Positions 16,688 through 24,944 of a DNA stretch of 48,998 nucleotides are shown piece by piece. The stretch spans positions 1 through 48,998 of the forward strand of contig JAJEAC010000183.1 of the NCBI GenBank assembly GCA_022824315.1, given 5' to 3'. The DNA comes from Silicimonas sp. (GTDB taxonomy: Bacteria; Pseudomonadota; Alphaproteobacteria; Rhodobacterales; Rhodobacteraceae). Under the pieces are notes generated by a model, which made no database searches, was not told the origin of the DNA, and saw only the letters and a list, made by a program, of their open reading frames with translations. Numbering within the stretch: the first letter of the stretch is position 1; each line of letters starts with the position of its first letter. The position numbers and the translations under genes are program-made.

Positions 16688-18238
16688 GTGGAAGTACATG
16701 CCAGATCCGTTCGGGACACGCGCCGAAAGCGCGCGGGTGGTGCGGCAGCGCGCCGTCAGGCAAGGCTGAATGCGCCAATCGCCTTTCCATCTGCAACTCG
16801 GCGCAACATTCCGACATATGACGTGCTGCACATCGATGGCCTTGAAGCGGTCGACGATCATGCACTGAAGATCCTCGAAACCACTGGCATAGAATTTCGC
16901 GATGATGCATCCGCCGCCATATGGCGAGATGCCGGCGCAGAAGTGGAGGGCCACCGTATCCGGATATCGCGTGAACTGATCCGCAAGCTGATCGCCACGA
17001 TTCCTGGAGAATTCGCCTATCACGCCCGGAACCCTCAACGGACAGTTCAAGTGGGCGGAAGCAACATGATTTTCGGTCCGGCCTACGGCACGCCCAACCT
17101 GATAGATCTTGATGGTGTGCGTCGTCAGGCTACGGCCGCGGACATGGCGATGTTGATGCGGCTGCATCATGTGAACCCTGCACTGCAATACAATGGCGGT
17201 TATACGCTGGAACCAATGGATGTTTCGGTACCGCACCGCCACCTGCACATGCTTGAACAGAGCTTCCTGAACACGGACAAACCCATCATGGGATCACCGC
17301 AATCGCATTTCCAGGCCCGTGACAGCATCGAGATGGCGCGGATCGTGTTCGGTGCTGACCAACTGGATGAAGAAGTGGTGATGAGTGCAATCTTCAACTG
17401 CAACTCACCGCTTGTTTGGGACAAGTCGCAACTCGACGCCGTCCGGGTCTATGCCGGCGAGGGGCAAGCGCTTCTGATGTCGCCGTTCGTGCTTTATGGA
17501 GCATCGACTCCCGTGCATGCACTCGCGGCCACCACGCAGATCATTGCCGAGGTATTGGCAGGGATCGCGTTCACCCAAATCATCCGTCCTGGCTGTCGCG
17601 CAGTGATGGGCGTAGCGCCCATGGGGGTTTACATGAAAAGCGGCGCACCAGTTTTCGGGTCGCCCGAAGTTTCTCTGTTCATGTACATATTTGGCCAGAT
17701 GGCTCGTTACTATGGTGTGCCATGGCGCACAAACGGGGCCAAGTCAGGTTCGAAGCAGGACGATCTGTACGCTGGCTATGATTCGATACTCAAGGTCTAC
17801 CCGGCAATCCTTGGAGGCTGTAATCTCCTGACCCATTGTGGAGGCACCATTGAAGGCTCCTTATGCATCTCGATGGGCAAGCTCGCCGCCGATGCGCAAC
17901 AGATCTTGAGCTTTCAGACCTTTCTGAATGGTGTGTCATTCGAAGATATGGAAACCGCTCTTGACGGACTCGCGAAAGTTGGACCCGGCGGACACTTCTT
18001 TGACGAGGACTATACACGAGAGCATTTGCCATTCCTTGACGAAGTGCAGGACAATGAACGTTACGAGAGCTGGCTGGCCGGTGGTTCCAGAACAGTCAGC
18101 GAGCGAGGCAATGAATGGTGCCGTAAGATGCTGAAGCGTTATGAAGACGACCCACCAGCGCTGGACAAGAGCATTCGTGAAGCCCTGCGTGCCTATGTAG
18201 TCCGTCGGGAGACCGAGATTCCGGAATCCCTGACGTGA
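16688..18238 (+). CDS. MttB-family (trimethylamine methyltransferase-like) protein, copy 2
   Basis: A 516-residue MttB-superfamily protein that aligns along its length with copy 1 at 1254: LKILETTGIEFRDDA, YNGGYTLEPMDV, LMSPFVLYGASTPVHALAA, VFGSPEVSLFMYIFGQMARYYGVP. There is no in-frame amber codon, so it is a non-pyrrolysine type like MtgB. GTG 16688 has AGGAG 7 bases upstream. The first 35 residues are basic and alanine-rich and resemble the leader of copy 1. Position beside a betaine transporter and its regulator suggests a quaternary amine as methyl donor. The two copies have diverged considerably, so they may act on different substrates or steps. Confidence 0.87.
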   Translation: MEVHARSVRDTRRKRAGGAAARRQARLNAPIAFPSATRRNIPTYDVLHIDGLEAVDDHALKILETTGIEFRDDASAAIWRDAGAEVEGHRIRISRELIRKLIATIPGEFAYHARNPQRTVQVGGSNMIFGPAYGTPNLIDLDGVRRQATAADMAMLMRLHHVNPALQYNGGYTLEPMDVSVPHRHLHMLEQSFLNTDKPIMGSPQSHFQARDSIEMARIVFGADQLDEEVVMSAIFNCNSPLVWDKSQLDAVRVYAGEGQALLMSPFVLYGASTPVHALAATTQIIAEVLAGIAFTQIIRPGCRAVMGVAPMGVYMKSGAPVFGSPEVSLFMYIFGQMARYYGVPWRTNGAKSGSKQDDLYAGYDSILKVYPAILGGCNLLTHCGGTIEGSLCISMGKLAADAQQILSFQTFLNGVSFEDMETALDGLAKVGPGGHFFDEDYTREHLPFLDEVQDNERYESWLAGGSRTVSERGNEWCRKMLKRYEDDPPALDKSIREALRAYVVRRETEIPESLT

Positions 18239-18290
18239 TCGCCATTTTGACGAAATCCGACGCTATCTCCATGCGGCAGGATGCGCATTG

Positions 18291-18323
18291 CAAAAAGTGC
18301 CGCCGCGGTAAGCAATGCGGCGG
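18291..18323 (-). terminator. Probable terminator of the arsJ operon
   Basis: Read on the minus strand, a 7-bp GC stem (CCGCCGC / GCGGCGG, 10-base loop) is followed by CAC and TTTTT. It lies about 130 bases downstream of the arsJ stop in the convergent region with MttB copy 2. The short U-tract makes it moderate. Confidence 0.4.
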
Positions 18324-18454
18324 GAAAGAGCGTCGGCGTCCAGGGTGCAAAAAGTTGCCCGATTCCGGGATTGATTATGGACTGTTGCTGCATGTTGCGC
18401 ACTACGTTTCGCAACTGTCCGCATGATGAAATCGCAATTCATGCTTGAGCAGGA

Positions 18455-19714
18455 TCAGTTGCGCAACTCGACGAATGAACTTCGTCGCGCCAAGCGCCCA
18501 GCCGCGAGAAAGCTCAGTGCCGACATGATCGCCGCCATCCCGAGACATCCCGCAACACCCCACAACTGATGGCAAAGGCCAGAGAGAAACGTGCCGACGA
18601 GGCGGCCTACGGCGTTCGACATGTAGTAGAATCCAACATCCATGGTGACCCGCTCGCTCTTGGCAAGCGCGAGGATCAGGTAGGAATGCAAGGCCGAGTT
18701 CAATGCCAAAGCGACCCCGAACGCCAGCAGCCCGGCAACGATGATCGCGGCAAGGCCAGGAACATCAAGGATTGCGGCAAGGGACAGAAATGCGAGGATC
18801 GCCGTCAGCACCGCAACCCAACGGCGGTTGGAGCGTATCGTCTGCTCCAATGAACCGGTCTGTCGGGCCAGAAGCTTGGGGGCAGAAGCCTGGACGGCGC
18901 CGTACAAGATGATCCAGCCCGACATGAAGATGCCGATCAGGAAGAATGCCTGGCGGGCGCTCTCCGGCGTGCCGTCCGACAGGACCCCATAGAAGAAGAC
19001 CGGAATGCCGACGACGAACCACGTGTCCCGCGCGCCAAAGAGAAACACCCGCGCCAGCGAGAGATCCAGGATGTTTGGGTCCTTTGGCAGGATGGCGGAC
19101 ACCTTGACGTCCTTCTTTCCTCCGGGCAGCCCGGACGGCATGAAACAGGCCACTGCCACGAGGATGGCGCACAGGATGATGGCCATGGCAACGATTGACG
19201 CGGTGAATCCGGCGGTGGCCAATAGCGCGCCGCCGACGAAGAATCCAAGTCCCTTGATGGCGTTCTTTGATCCCGTCAGAAGCGCAACCCAGCGGAAAAG
19301 CGCACCGCCTGCGCTTGGGGCCAGGAGCTTCACGGCGCTCTTCGAGGACATCTTTGCAAGATCCTTGGCGATGCCTGAAGCGCCCTGAACCGCCATCACG
19401 TAGATGATGCTTGCAGTCAGGGCCCAGGCTGGATCCAGTGCCGCCAAGGCAAGAAGGGCGACAACCTGGATGCCGAGGCCGGCATAGAGGGTTGACGTCA
19501 GGCCGAACCGGCTTGCGAGCCAGCCCGCCGACAGGTTCGTCGCAACGCCCATGACTTCGTAGAGCAGGAAGAGATAGGCGAGTTGCAGGGGCGAAAAGCC
19601 CAGCGTGTGAAAATGCAGGAGAACCAGCATCCTGAGCGCGCCGTCGGTCAGCATGAATGCCCAGTAGGCCGCAGTGACGGCGATATAGGCCCGGAGCCCC
19701 TGAATCTCGCTCAC
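18455..19714 (-). CDS. arsJ: Organoarsenical efflux MFS transporter ArsJ
   Basis: A 419-residue MFS protein with about twelve membrane segments. ArsJ exports 1-arseno-3-phosphoglycerate, made from arsenate by a dedicated GAPDH, and so removes arsenic from the cell. Features supporting ArsJ are the N-terminus AYIAVTAAYWAFMLTDGALRMLVLLHFH, the GVATNLSAGWLASRFGL loop, the segment ASGIAKDLAKMSSKSAVKLL, and the coupling to a GAPDH gene. GTG 19714 overlaps the GAPDH stop codon by four bases (GTGA), which fixes the start; the frame can be opened to 19771. No arsR or arsC was found nearby. Confidence 0.88.
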   Translation of the reverse strand: MSEIQGLRAYIAVTAAYWAFMLTDGALRMLVLLHFHTLGFSPLQLAYLFLLYEVMGVATNLSAGWLASRFGLTSTLYAGLGIQVVALLALAALDPAWALTASIIYVMAVQGASGIAKDLAKMSSKSAVKLLAPSAGGALFRWVALLTGSKNAIKGLGFFVGGALLATAGFTASIVAMAIILCAILVAVACFMPSGLPGGKKDVKVSAILPKDPNILDLSLARVFLFGARDTWFVVGIPVFFYGVLSDGTPESARQAFFLIGIFMSGWIILYGAVQASAPKLLARQTGSLEQTIRSNRRWVAVLTAILAFLSLAAILDVPGLAAIIVAGLLAFGVALALNSALHSYLILALAKSERVTMDVGFYYMSNAVGRLVGTFLSGLCHQLWGVAGCLGMAAIMSALSFLAAGRLARRSSFVELRN

Positions 19715-20724
19715 TGCAAGTCGACCGCAACCATGGCGGCTATGTCGGCCATGCGACAGACATAGCCCCATTCATTGTCATACCACGCATAGATCTTCAC
19801 CTGGGTTCCGTTGATCACCATGGTCGAAGGCCCGTCCACGATGGACGAGCGTGGATCATGCAGGAAGTCGCAGGACACCAAGGGGCGCTCCTCGTAGCCT
19901 AGGATGCCTTTCAGGTCACCTGTGGCCCATTTGGCGAAGAGAGCGTTCACCTCGTCGACGCTTGTCTCGCGCTCCAACTCGAACACCGCATCGACGAGCG
20001 ATGCGTTCAAGAGCGGAACCCTGACTGCGTGACCGTTCAAGCGTCCTTCAAGCTCGGGGTAGATGAGCGTGATGGCCGTGGCCGACCCCGTTGACGTCGG
20101 GATCAGGGAGTTCAGGGCCGAACGTGCGCGCCGGGGATCACGGTGCGCCTTGTCGGCAATGTTCTGGGTGTTGGTTGCGTCGTGTATTGTCGTTATTGAA
20201 CCGTGCCTTATGCCAATTTCTTCATGAAGAACCCTGACCAATGGCGCTAGGCAGTTCGTCGTGCAGGATGCGGCGGTAACAATGTTATGGACATGAGGGT
20301 CGTAGAGGTCGTGATTGACGCCATAGACAAGGTTCAGGATGCCTTCGCCCTTCACTGGTGCCGATACGACGACTTTCCGAACATCGGCATCCAGGTAGGG
20401 TTGCAGCTTCGCTGCGGACTTGTGGGTGCCGGTGCAATCAATGACCAGATCGATGCCGAGTTTCCGAAGGGGAAGGTCACGAATTTCCGTGGCCTGCGTG
20501 AACCGCATCGCATGTCGCGAGACCGAAAGATGATCGTCCCTTGCCTCGATGCCATGGTCCCAGCGGCCATGAACCGTGTCGAATTCCAGGAGAAGGGCAT
20601 GCTGCCTGATATCGGCGCAGGGGTCGTTCAACAGGACAAGGTCGCTGCCGCGCTTCTCGTCAAAGAGCCGTCGGAGCAGCAGTTTGCCCATTCGGCCGAG
20701 GCCGTTGACCGCGATGCGTGCCAT
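19711..20724 (-). CDS. ArsJ-associated glyceraldehyde-3-phosphate dehydrogenase
   Basis: A 337-residue type I GAPDH. The NAD-binding motif is NGLGRMGK at about 7-14, and the catalytic cysteine sits in AASCTTNC (C154) with the activating histidine in TTIHDATNTQ (H181). The C-terminal YDNEWGYVCRMADI is also typical. Because it is joined by a four-base overlap to arsJ, its likely role is to use arsenate in place of phosphate and form 1-arseno-3-phosphoglycerate for export, rather than glycolysis. The housekeeping gap gene would be elsewhere. The upstream 120 bases carry no arsR gene, so regulation is unclear. Confidence 0.9.
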   Translation of the reverse strand: MARIAVNGLGRMGKLLLRRLFDEKRGSDLVLLNDPCADIRQHALLLEFDTVHGRWDHGIEARDDHLSVSRHAMRFTQATEIRDLPLRKLGIDLVIDCTGTHKSAAKLQPYLDADVRKVVVSAPVKGEGILNLVYGVNHDLYDPHVHNIVTAASCTTNCLAPLVRVLHEEIGIRHGSITTIHDATNTQNIADKAHRDPRRARSALNSLIPTSTGSATAITLIYPELEGRLNGHAVRVPLLNASLVDAVFELERETSVDEVNALFAKWATGDLKGILGYEERPLVSCDFLHDPRSSIVDGPSTMVINGTQVKIYAWYDNEWGYVCRMADIAAMVAVDLQ

Positions 20725-20845
20725 GTTTGCGCCCTAGTCGCCGAGAGCCTTCTCGCTCAGGACGCGGGCGTCGGCAAGTGAAGGTTTTGCGACACGGATA
20801 GCGCACAGGCTTCCCGCGCTTGCACCGGCGTGCCGGAAATGAAGC

Positions 20846-20965
20846 CTACGACAGCACGTCGCCTATGGCGCTGGCACCTGCCGACATGTCACTTCCAATG
20901 CCTTCAAACGTATTGCACGCGGCAAGTCCCAGCAAAAGCACGGCAAGCAGCAAGATCTTTCGCAT
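20846..20965 (-). CDS. Entericidin A/B family small lipoprotein
   Basis: A 39-residue lipoprotein too short for usual gene finding. The chain starts MRKILLLAVLLLGLAAC, a lipoprotein signal with lipobox LAAC (C17). The mature part NTFEGIGSDMSAGASAIGD follows the entericidin pattern NTxxGxGxDxSxGxxAI. Entericidins are small envelope lipoproteins linked to stress-induced lysis in enterobacteria and are widespread in proteobacteria. ATG 20965 is preceded by GAGGAG, which lies in the last two codons of the peptide-binding protein gene; the genes are 5 bases apart, so they are probably cotranscribed and coupled. Confidence 0.8.
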   Translation of the reverse strand: MRKILLLAVLLLGLAACNTFEGIGSDMSAGASAIGDVLS

Positions 20966-20970
20966 TTTCG

Positions 20971-22773
20971 TTACTCCTCATACCACCAGACATCAGGCTG
21001 GAAGCCGATCCAGTCTCCGTACATCGGCAGACTGTCCGGAAATCGCAGCTGACGCGCATGCGCGATCCGTGAGACCGGTACATGCCAGATCGGAATCACA
21101 TAGCGCCCTGTTGTCAGGACCCTGTCAAGGGCCTTGGTTGCGGCGACGAAGTCATCCTGGCTCCTGGACGTCAAGAGCCGCTCGATCATGGCCTCGACTG
21201 CAGGACTCCGGACACCCATCCAGTTCCGGCTCCCCTCGGTATCCGCAGCTTCAGAACTCCAGTAGAGGTTCTGCTCATTCCCGGGCGAGAGCGACATGCC
21301 TCTCGCATACCACGTCATGTCGAAGTCGAACTTGTTCGTGCGCTCCTTGAATTCGGCGGCATCAACCGTGGTGACGGTGAGGTCAACTCCCATGCGCTCC
21401 AGCGCCGACGAGTAGATGTCCACGATCTGGTGCGTCTCGGTGGCCCCGGAAGAAAGGAGAATCTCGAAGCCGAAACTACCGCCTGCTTCGTTCCTCAATT
21501 TCCCATCTCTCAGCGACCAGCCAGCTTCATCCATAAGCGTCAGCGCGGCACTCAGGTTCTTTCGATTTCGCTCGGTGCCGTCTCCGGCGGGAAGTTCGTA
21601 GCCTTCGAGCGCGCCCGGAAGGATCTCCGCTGCAAAGGGCTCGAGGAATTCCCGCACGCGGCCTTCGGCGGGCCCGCTGCTCATGCCAAGGATCGAGTTC
21701 GAAAAGTACGACGTGATGCGGGGCTGAAGCTCGCCATTGATCGTCTGGTTGATGAATTCGAAGTTGAAGGCCGTGATCAGGGCCTCGCGAACCCGCCAGT
21801 CCTGAAGCTGCGGGCGCCGCGTGTTCATCACGAGGCCGCGTATTCCGGACGGACGCTTGTGCGGGATGAGGGACTTGACCACGTCTCCCGACTGTACGGC
21901 CGGGAAGTTGTACTGGCTGTTCCATTTCTGAACGCTGGTTTCGCGCGAGGTGGTCAGCAATCCGCCCTTGAATGCTTCGAACATCGCGGTGCCGTCTGCG
22001 AAGAATTCCATCCTGATCTCGTCGAGGTTCGCCGTACCGCGTCGAAAGGGGACGACACCGTAGCCCCAGTAGTCGGGATTCCGGGTCAGGACCACGTAGC
22101 GCCCGGGCTCGAAGTCGGAAATCACGTAGGGTGCCGACGAGATCGGAATGATGTCTGTGCCCGATTCCGCAAAGTCCCGGCCCTCCCATTGCGACTTCTT
22201 GAGGATTGGCCGGAGACCAAGAATCAGCGGAAGTTCGTCGTCGCGCACGTTGGAAGTGAATCTTACGGTTCGCTCGCCCGTGCGTTCGGCGCTGGCTACC
22301 TTTTTCCACGATCCGTGGTAGCGCGGATGCCCCACGGTGCCGAGTGTCTCATAAGACCAGAGAACGTCTTCGACAGTGACCGGCGTACCGTCCGAGAACC
22401 TGGCTTCCGGTCGCAGCGTGAACTCGACCCAGGAGCGGTCGTCGGGCACTTCGATTGATTCGGCAAGGAGGCCGTACAGGGAGAACGGCTCGTCATAATT
22501 GCGTCCCATGAGGCTCTCGTGGGCCAGGAACCTGAGTTGCCACGGAACGCGGCCTTTCAGGATGTGCGGATTGAGCGAGTCAAAGCTTCCGACCTCCCCC
22601 TGAACGATGCGTCCGCCCTTGGGTGCATCCGGGTTTGCATAGGGAAGAGACACAAAATCCGGTGGTAGTGCGGGGGATCCATACATAGCTATGCCGTGCC
22701 TTGGTTCGGCATGCCCTGATCCTGCCGCCACCAGAAAGGCCGCAGTCAGCGCAAGTCTGCGATATGCGTTCAT
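20971..22773 (-). CDS. Peptide ABC transporter substrate-binding protein, YejA-like
   Basis: A 600-residue periplasmic SBP_bac_5 protein with a Sec signal peptide (cleavage about residue 22, SGHA-E). The mature N-terminus HGIAMYGSPALPPDFVSLPYANPDAPKG is the hallmark of the YejA group, which takes up peptides and, in enterobacteria, microcin C. Other family segments are GSFDSLNPHILKG, ARFSDGTPVTVEDVLWSYE and NPDYWGYGVVPFRRGTANLD. No yejB, yejE, yejF or other permease gene lies next to it, so it is an orphan binding protein here. Its start is at 22773, with a possible minus-strand promoter at 22812-22838. An entericidin gene follows directly. Confidence 0.88.
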   Translation of the reverse strand: MNAYRRLALTAAFLVAAGSGHAEPRHGIAMYGSPALPPDFVSLPYANPDAPKGGRIVQGEVGSFDSLNPHILKGRVPWQLRFLAHESLMGRNYDEPFSLYGLLAESIEVPDDRSWVEFTLRPEARFSDGTPVTVEDVLWSYETLGTVGHPRYHGSWKKVASAERTGERTVRFTSNVRDDELPLILGLRPILKKSQWEGRDFAESGTDIIPISSAPYVISDFEPGRYVVLTRNPDYWGYGVVPFRRGTANLDEIRMEFFADGTAMFEAFKGGLLTTSRETSVQKWNSQYNFPAVQSGDVVKSLIPHKRPSGIRGLVMNTRRPQLQDWRVREALITAFNFEFINQTINGELQPRITSYFSNSILGMSSGPAEGRVREFLEPFAAEILPGALEGYELPAGDGTERNRKNLSAALTLMDEAGWSLRDGKLRNEAGGSFGFEILLSSGATETHQIVDIYSSALERMGVDLTVTTVDAAEFKERTNKFDFDMTWYARGMSLSPGNEQNLYWSSEAADTEGSRNWMGVRSPAVEAMIERLLTSRSQDDFVAATKALDRVLTTGRYVIPIWHVPVSRIAHARQLRFPDSLPMYGDWIGFQPDVWWYEE

Positions 22774-22811
22774 CGTGTTGGGCGTCCTTCTGCCAACATG
22801 CTTTCAGGCGG

Positions 22812-22838
22812 CCTATAGGGCGTTTCCAAAGTTGTCAA
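22812..22838 (-). promoter_or_regulatory. Possible promoter of the YejA-like gene
   Basis: On the minus strand TTGACA (22838-22833) is followed after 15 bases by TATAGG (22817-22812), about 40 bases before the start codon. The spacer is shorter than ideal. The -35 lies in a GTCAAA-CT-TTTGAC dyad (22834-22847) shared with the opposite promoter. Confidence 0.4.
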
Positions 22839-22847
22839 ACTTTTGAC

Positions 22848-22876
22848 TTGGAGTTCTCTGCAACGTGGCGTATAAG
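22848..22876 (+). promoter_or_regulatory. Possible promoter of the candidate small RNA
   Basis: TTGGAG (22848-22853), 17 bases, TATAAG (22871-22876). Transcription would begin near A22883. A better -35, TTGACT at 22843-22848, is five bases too far from the -10. Confidence 0.4.
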
Positions 22877-22882
22877 CGTGTC

Positions 22883-22958
22883 ACTGCTCGATAGGTTTCT
22901 TGCCTGTATGAAACCTGCCTCAATAACTAAGCGCCCGCTTTGTGCGGGCGTTTTTTTT
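22883..22958 (+). ncRNA. Candidate small RNA with two hairpins and an intrinsic terminator
   Basis: About 76 nucleotides. Hairpin 1 is AGGTTTC / GAAACCT (22893-22899 and 22910-22916) with a 10-base loop. A single-stranded linker follows, then a 7-bp GC hairpin CGCCCGC / GCGGGCG (22932-22950, loop TTTGT) and eight Ts (22951-22958). The terminator points along the plus strand, although both flanking genes are on the minus strand, so it must end a plus-strand transcript of its own. No ORF of useful length lies inside. The family is not recognised. Confidence 0.5.
22932..22958 (+). terminator. Strong intrinsic terminator
   Basis: A 7-bp GC-only stem with a five-base loop is followed by eight consecutive Ts on the plus strand. 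The minus strand has no T-run after the hairpin, so it is unidirectional. Confidence 0.8.
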
Positions 22959-22987
22959 CGCAATTCCAAGGCGTCCTGCCGTCGCAC

Positions 22988-24208
22988 TCAATTCGCTGCC
23001 TGTCCCGGCGTCCGGCGTGCAAGCGTCAACCAGAGCAGGGCGCCTCCCGCCAGCGCCAGGAACGGAGCCATCGCAAAATTCACGAAGGTCCAGCCTTCCA
23101 CCGGCGAACCGCCCGTGCAATTCATCAGCCCGCCGGACGAAAGCGACGCGAGCGTCACGCAGCCAAACACGATCGTGTCGTTCAGGCCTTGGACCCGACC
23201 CCGCTCCTCGGGAGAATGCGCGTTCGATAGCATCGCGGTTGCGCCGATGAAACCGAAGTTCCAGCCGAACCCAAGGAGAATGAGCGCACCAAAAAAGTTG
23301 CTGAGATCGGTCCCTGAGAGGGCCACGCCTCCGGCCCCGGCGAGGATCGCAAGTCCGATGGCAACGATCCGTTCCGCGCCGAAGCGCGCAATCAGGTGCC
23401 CGGTGAAGAATGACGGCGCGAACATGGCCAAGACGTGAGCCGAGACGATGTCGGCAGCGTTGTTCTTGCTGAAGCCGCAGCCCACCACCGCGAGAGGGGT
23501 GGACGTCATCACGAGGTTCATCAGGGAATAGGAAACCATCGCGCAGATGATTGCCACCAGCACCTTGGGCGACTTCAGGAGTTCAAGGCGGGTCCGTGCA
23601 TTCTCGGAAACCTCGACGGCCTTTGGCTTCGGTATGTCCAAAAGCAGGAACAGGAACGCTCCGCTCACGTTGATCACGATGATCGCAAGAAACGTGCCAA
23701 GAAACGGGACGGCGGAGGCATCGGCAGTCACCTTGACCAGTTGCGGGCCGGTCACCGCGCTCGCAAGTCCCGCCGCGATGACGTAGCTGATCGCCTTCGG
23801 GCGAAAGGCCTCGGACGCCGTGTCGGCCGCCGCGAATCGGAAGAAGCCTTGGGATGAAAGATACATTCCGGCAAATGCCGAACCGATCAGGAAGAGCACG
23901 AAGCTTCCCGTCGCAAGGCCCCAGGCCGACAGTGCCGCGCCAACGGCGCCGCCCGTCGATCCGATCACGAAGCCGAGCGTGCGGCCGTGCCGTTGCATGA
24001 TGTTCGAAAGCGGCGTGGCCGCCAGCATCGATCCCAGCACGATCAGCGAGATGGGCAGCGTGGCGAGGCAGGCATTCGGCGCAAGCGATTGTCCGGCAAG
24101 AGCGGACACGATGAACATCATCGGCATCTGTGCGCCAAGATAGCCCTGGGCGATCACCAGGACCGCCAGGTTCCGTCGCGCCGTGGAAAAGACAGGTGTC
24201 TCTGGCAT
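22988..24208 (-). CDS. MFS transporter of unknown substrate
   Basis: A roughly 406-residue major-facilitator protein with about twelve membrane segments. The N-terminal half begins STARRNLAVLVIAQGYLGAQMPMMF, and the TM2-3 loop holds NIMQRHGRTLGF in place of the classic MFS motif A. The C-terminal half contains SFFTGHLIARFGAERIVAIG and EERGRVQGLNDTIVFG. The substrate cannot be predicted. The start is uncertain: ATG 24208 places the first helix near the N-terminus, while ATG 24274 would add 22 mostly polar residues; neither has a good ribosome binding site. It is divergent from the alkA-like gene, whose start is about 100 bases away. Confidence 0.8.
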   Translation of the reverse strand: MPETPVFSTARRNLAVLVIAQGYLGAQMPMMFIVSALAGQSLAPNACLATLPISLIVLGSMLAATPLSNIMQRHGRTLGFVIGSTGGAVGAALSAWGLATGSFVLFLIGSAFAGMYLSSQGFFRFAAADTASEAFRPKAISYVIAAGLASAVTGPQLVKVTADASAVPFLGTFLAIIVINVSGAFLFLLLDIPKPKAVEVSENARTRLELLKSPKVLVAIICAMVSYSLMNLVMTSTPLAVVGCGFSKNNAADIVSAHVLAMFAPSFFTGHLIARFGAERIVAIGLAILAGAGGVALSGTDLSNFFGALILLGFGWNFGFIGATAMLSNAHSPEERGRVQGLNDTIVFGCVTLASLSSGGLMNCTGGSPVEGWTFVNFAMAPFLALAGGALLWLTLARRTPGQAAN

Positions 24209-24305
24209 GCACGCCCGGTACTCCGTTCCGACGACGTCGGCAAGGTCGGGGCTTTCGTTTTGTCGTTCCTGCATCTAACGTCCGCGCGCCGTTCGGGAGG
24301 ACATC

Positions 24306-24944
24306 GTGTCAGAGACAATAGGCCGCATCATCGAGACTCCTGCCTGCGTTGCCGAAGGGGCCGATTATCTCGCGAGGCGCGAGCCGCGCTTTCGCAAGGC
24401 CTTGGTCATGACCGGGCCGTTGCCGCTTCGACGGCGCAAGGACGGATTTGCACCGCTTCTTGACGCCATCGTCAGCCAGCAGGTGTCCGTGGCGGCGGCC
24501 GATGCGATCTGGGGGCGACTGAAGTCGGCCGGATTGACCGGTCCGCGCAAGATTGTGGCGGCCAGCGACGACGAGCTCCGGGCCTGCGGCCTGTCGCGCC
24601 AGAAAATGCGCTACGCCCGCGAACTCGCAACGTCGGGCATCCGCTTCAGGCGGTTGCGGGAGACGCCCACGGAAGAAGTCATCGAGACGCTCGTCCAAGT
24701 GCCCGGAATAGGACGCTGGACCGCAGAGATCTACACGATGTTCTCGTTGGGCCGTGCCGACGTCTTCGCGCCCGGAGACCTTGCGCTTCAGGAAGCGGCG
24801 CGCATCCTGTTCGAGAAACCGGACAGGCCCACGGAACGCGAATTGCGGCAGTTGGCGGAGGCATGGTCGCCTTGGCGAGGCGTCGCCGCACGACTGCTTT
24901 GGGCCTACTACCGGGCCGTGAAGCAGCGCGAGGGAATTCGATGA
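24306..24944 (+). CDS. alkA: DNA-3-methyladenine glycosylase II (AlkA-like)
   Basis: A 212-residue HhH-GPD DNA glycosylase that removes alkylated purines. The domain begins LDAIVSQQVSVAAADAIWGRL at about 56. The helix-hairpin-helix is VQVPGIGRWTAEIYTMFSLG (about 128-147), and the catalytic aspartate follows in FAPGDLALQEA (about D157), as in AlkA/MAG enzymes. It lacks the N-terminal domain of E. coli AlkA, like the short MAG-type enzymes. GTG 24306 has GGGAGG five bases upstream. Its stop overlaps the start of the esterase gene by four bases. Confidence 0.88.
   Translation: MSETIGRIIETPACVAEGADYLARREPRFRKALVMTGPLPLRRRKDGFAPLLDAIVSQQVSVAAADAIWGRLKSAGLTGPRKIVAASDDELRACGLSRQKMRYARELATSGIRFRRLRETPTEEVIETLVQVPGIGRWTAEIYTMFSLGRADVFAPGDLALQEAARILFEKPDRPTERELRQLAEAWSPWRGVAARLLWAYYRAVKQREGIR

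Noticed and set aside
20725-20845. Open minus-strand frame ending just before the GAPDH gene
   Set aside because: It lacks a start codon and overlaps the entericidin gene; there was no sign of an arsR gene.
21082-22458. A 458-codon plus-strand frame
   Set aside because: It is antisense to the YejA-like gene, whose signal peptide and family motifs are definite.
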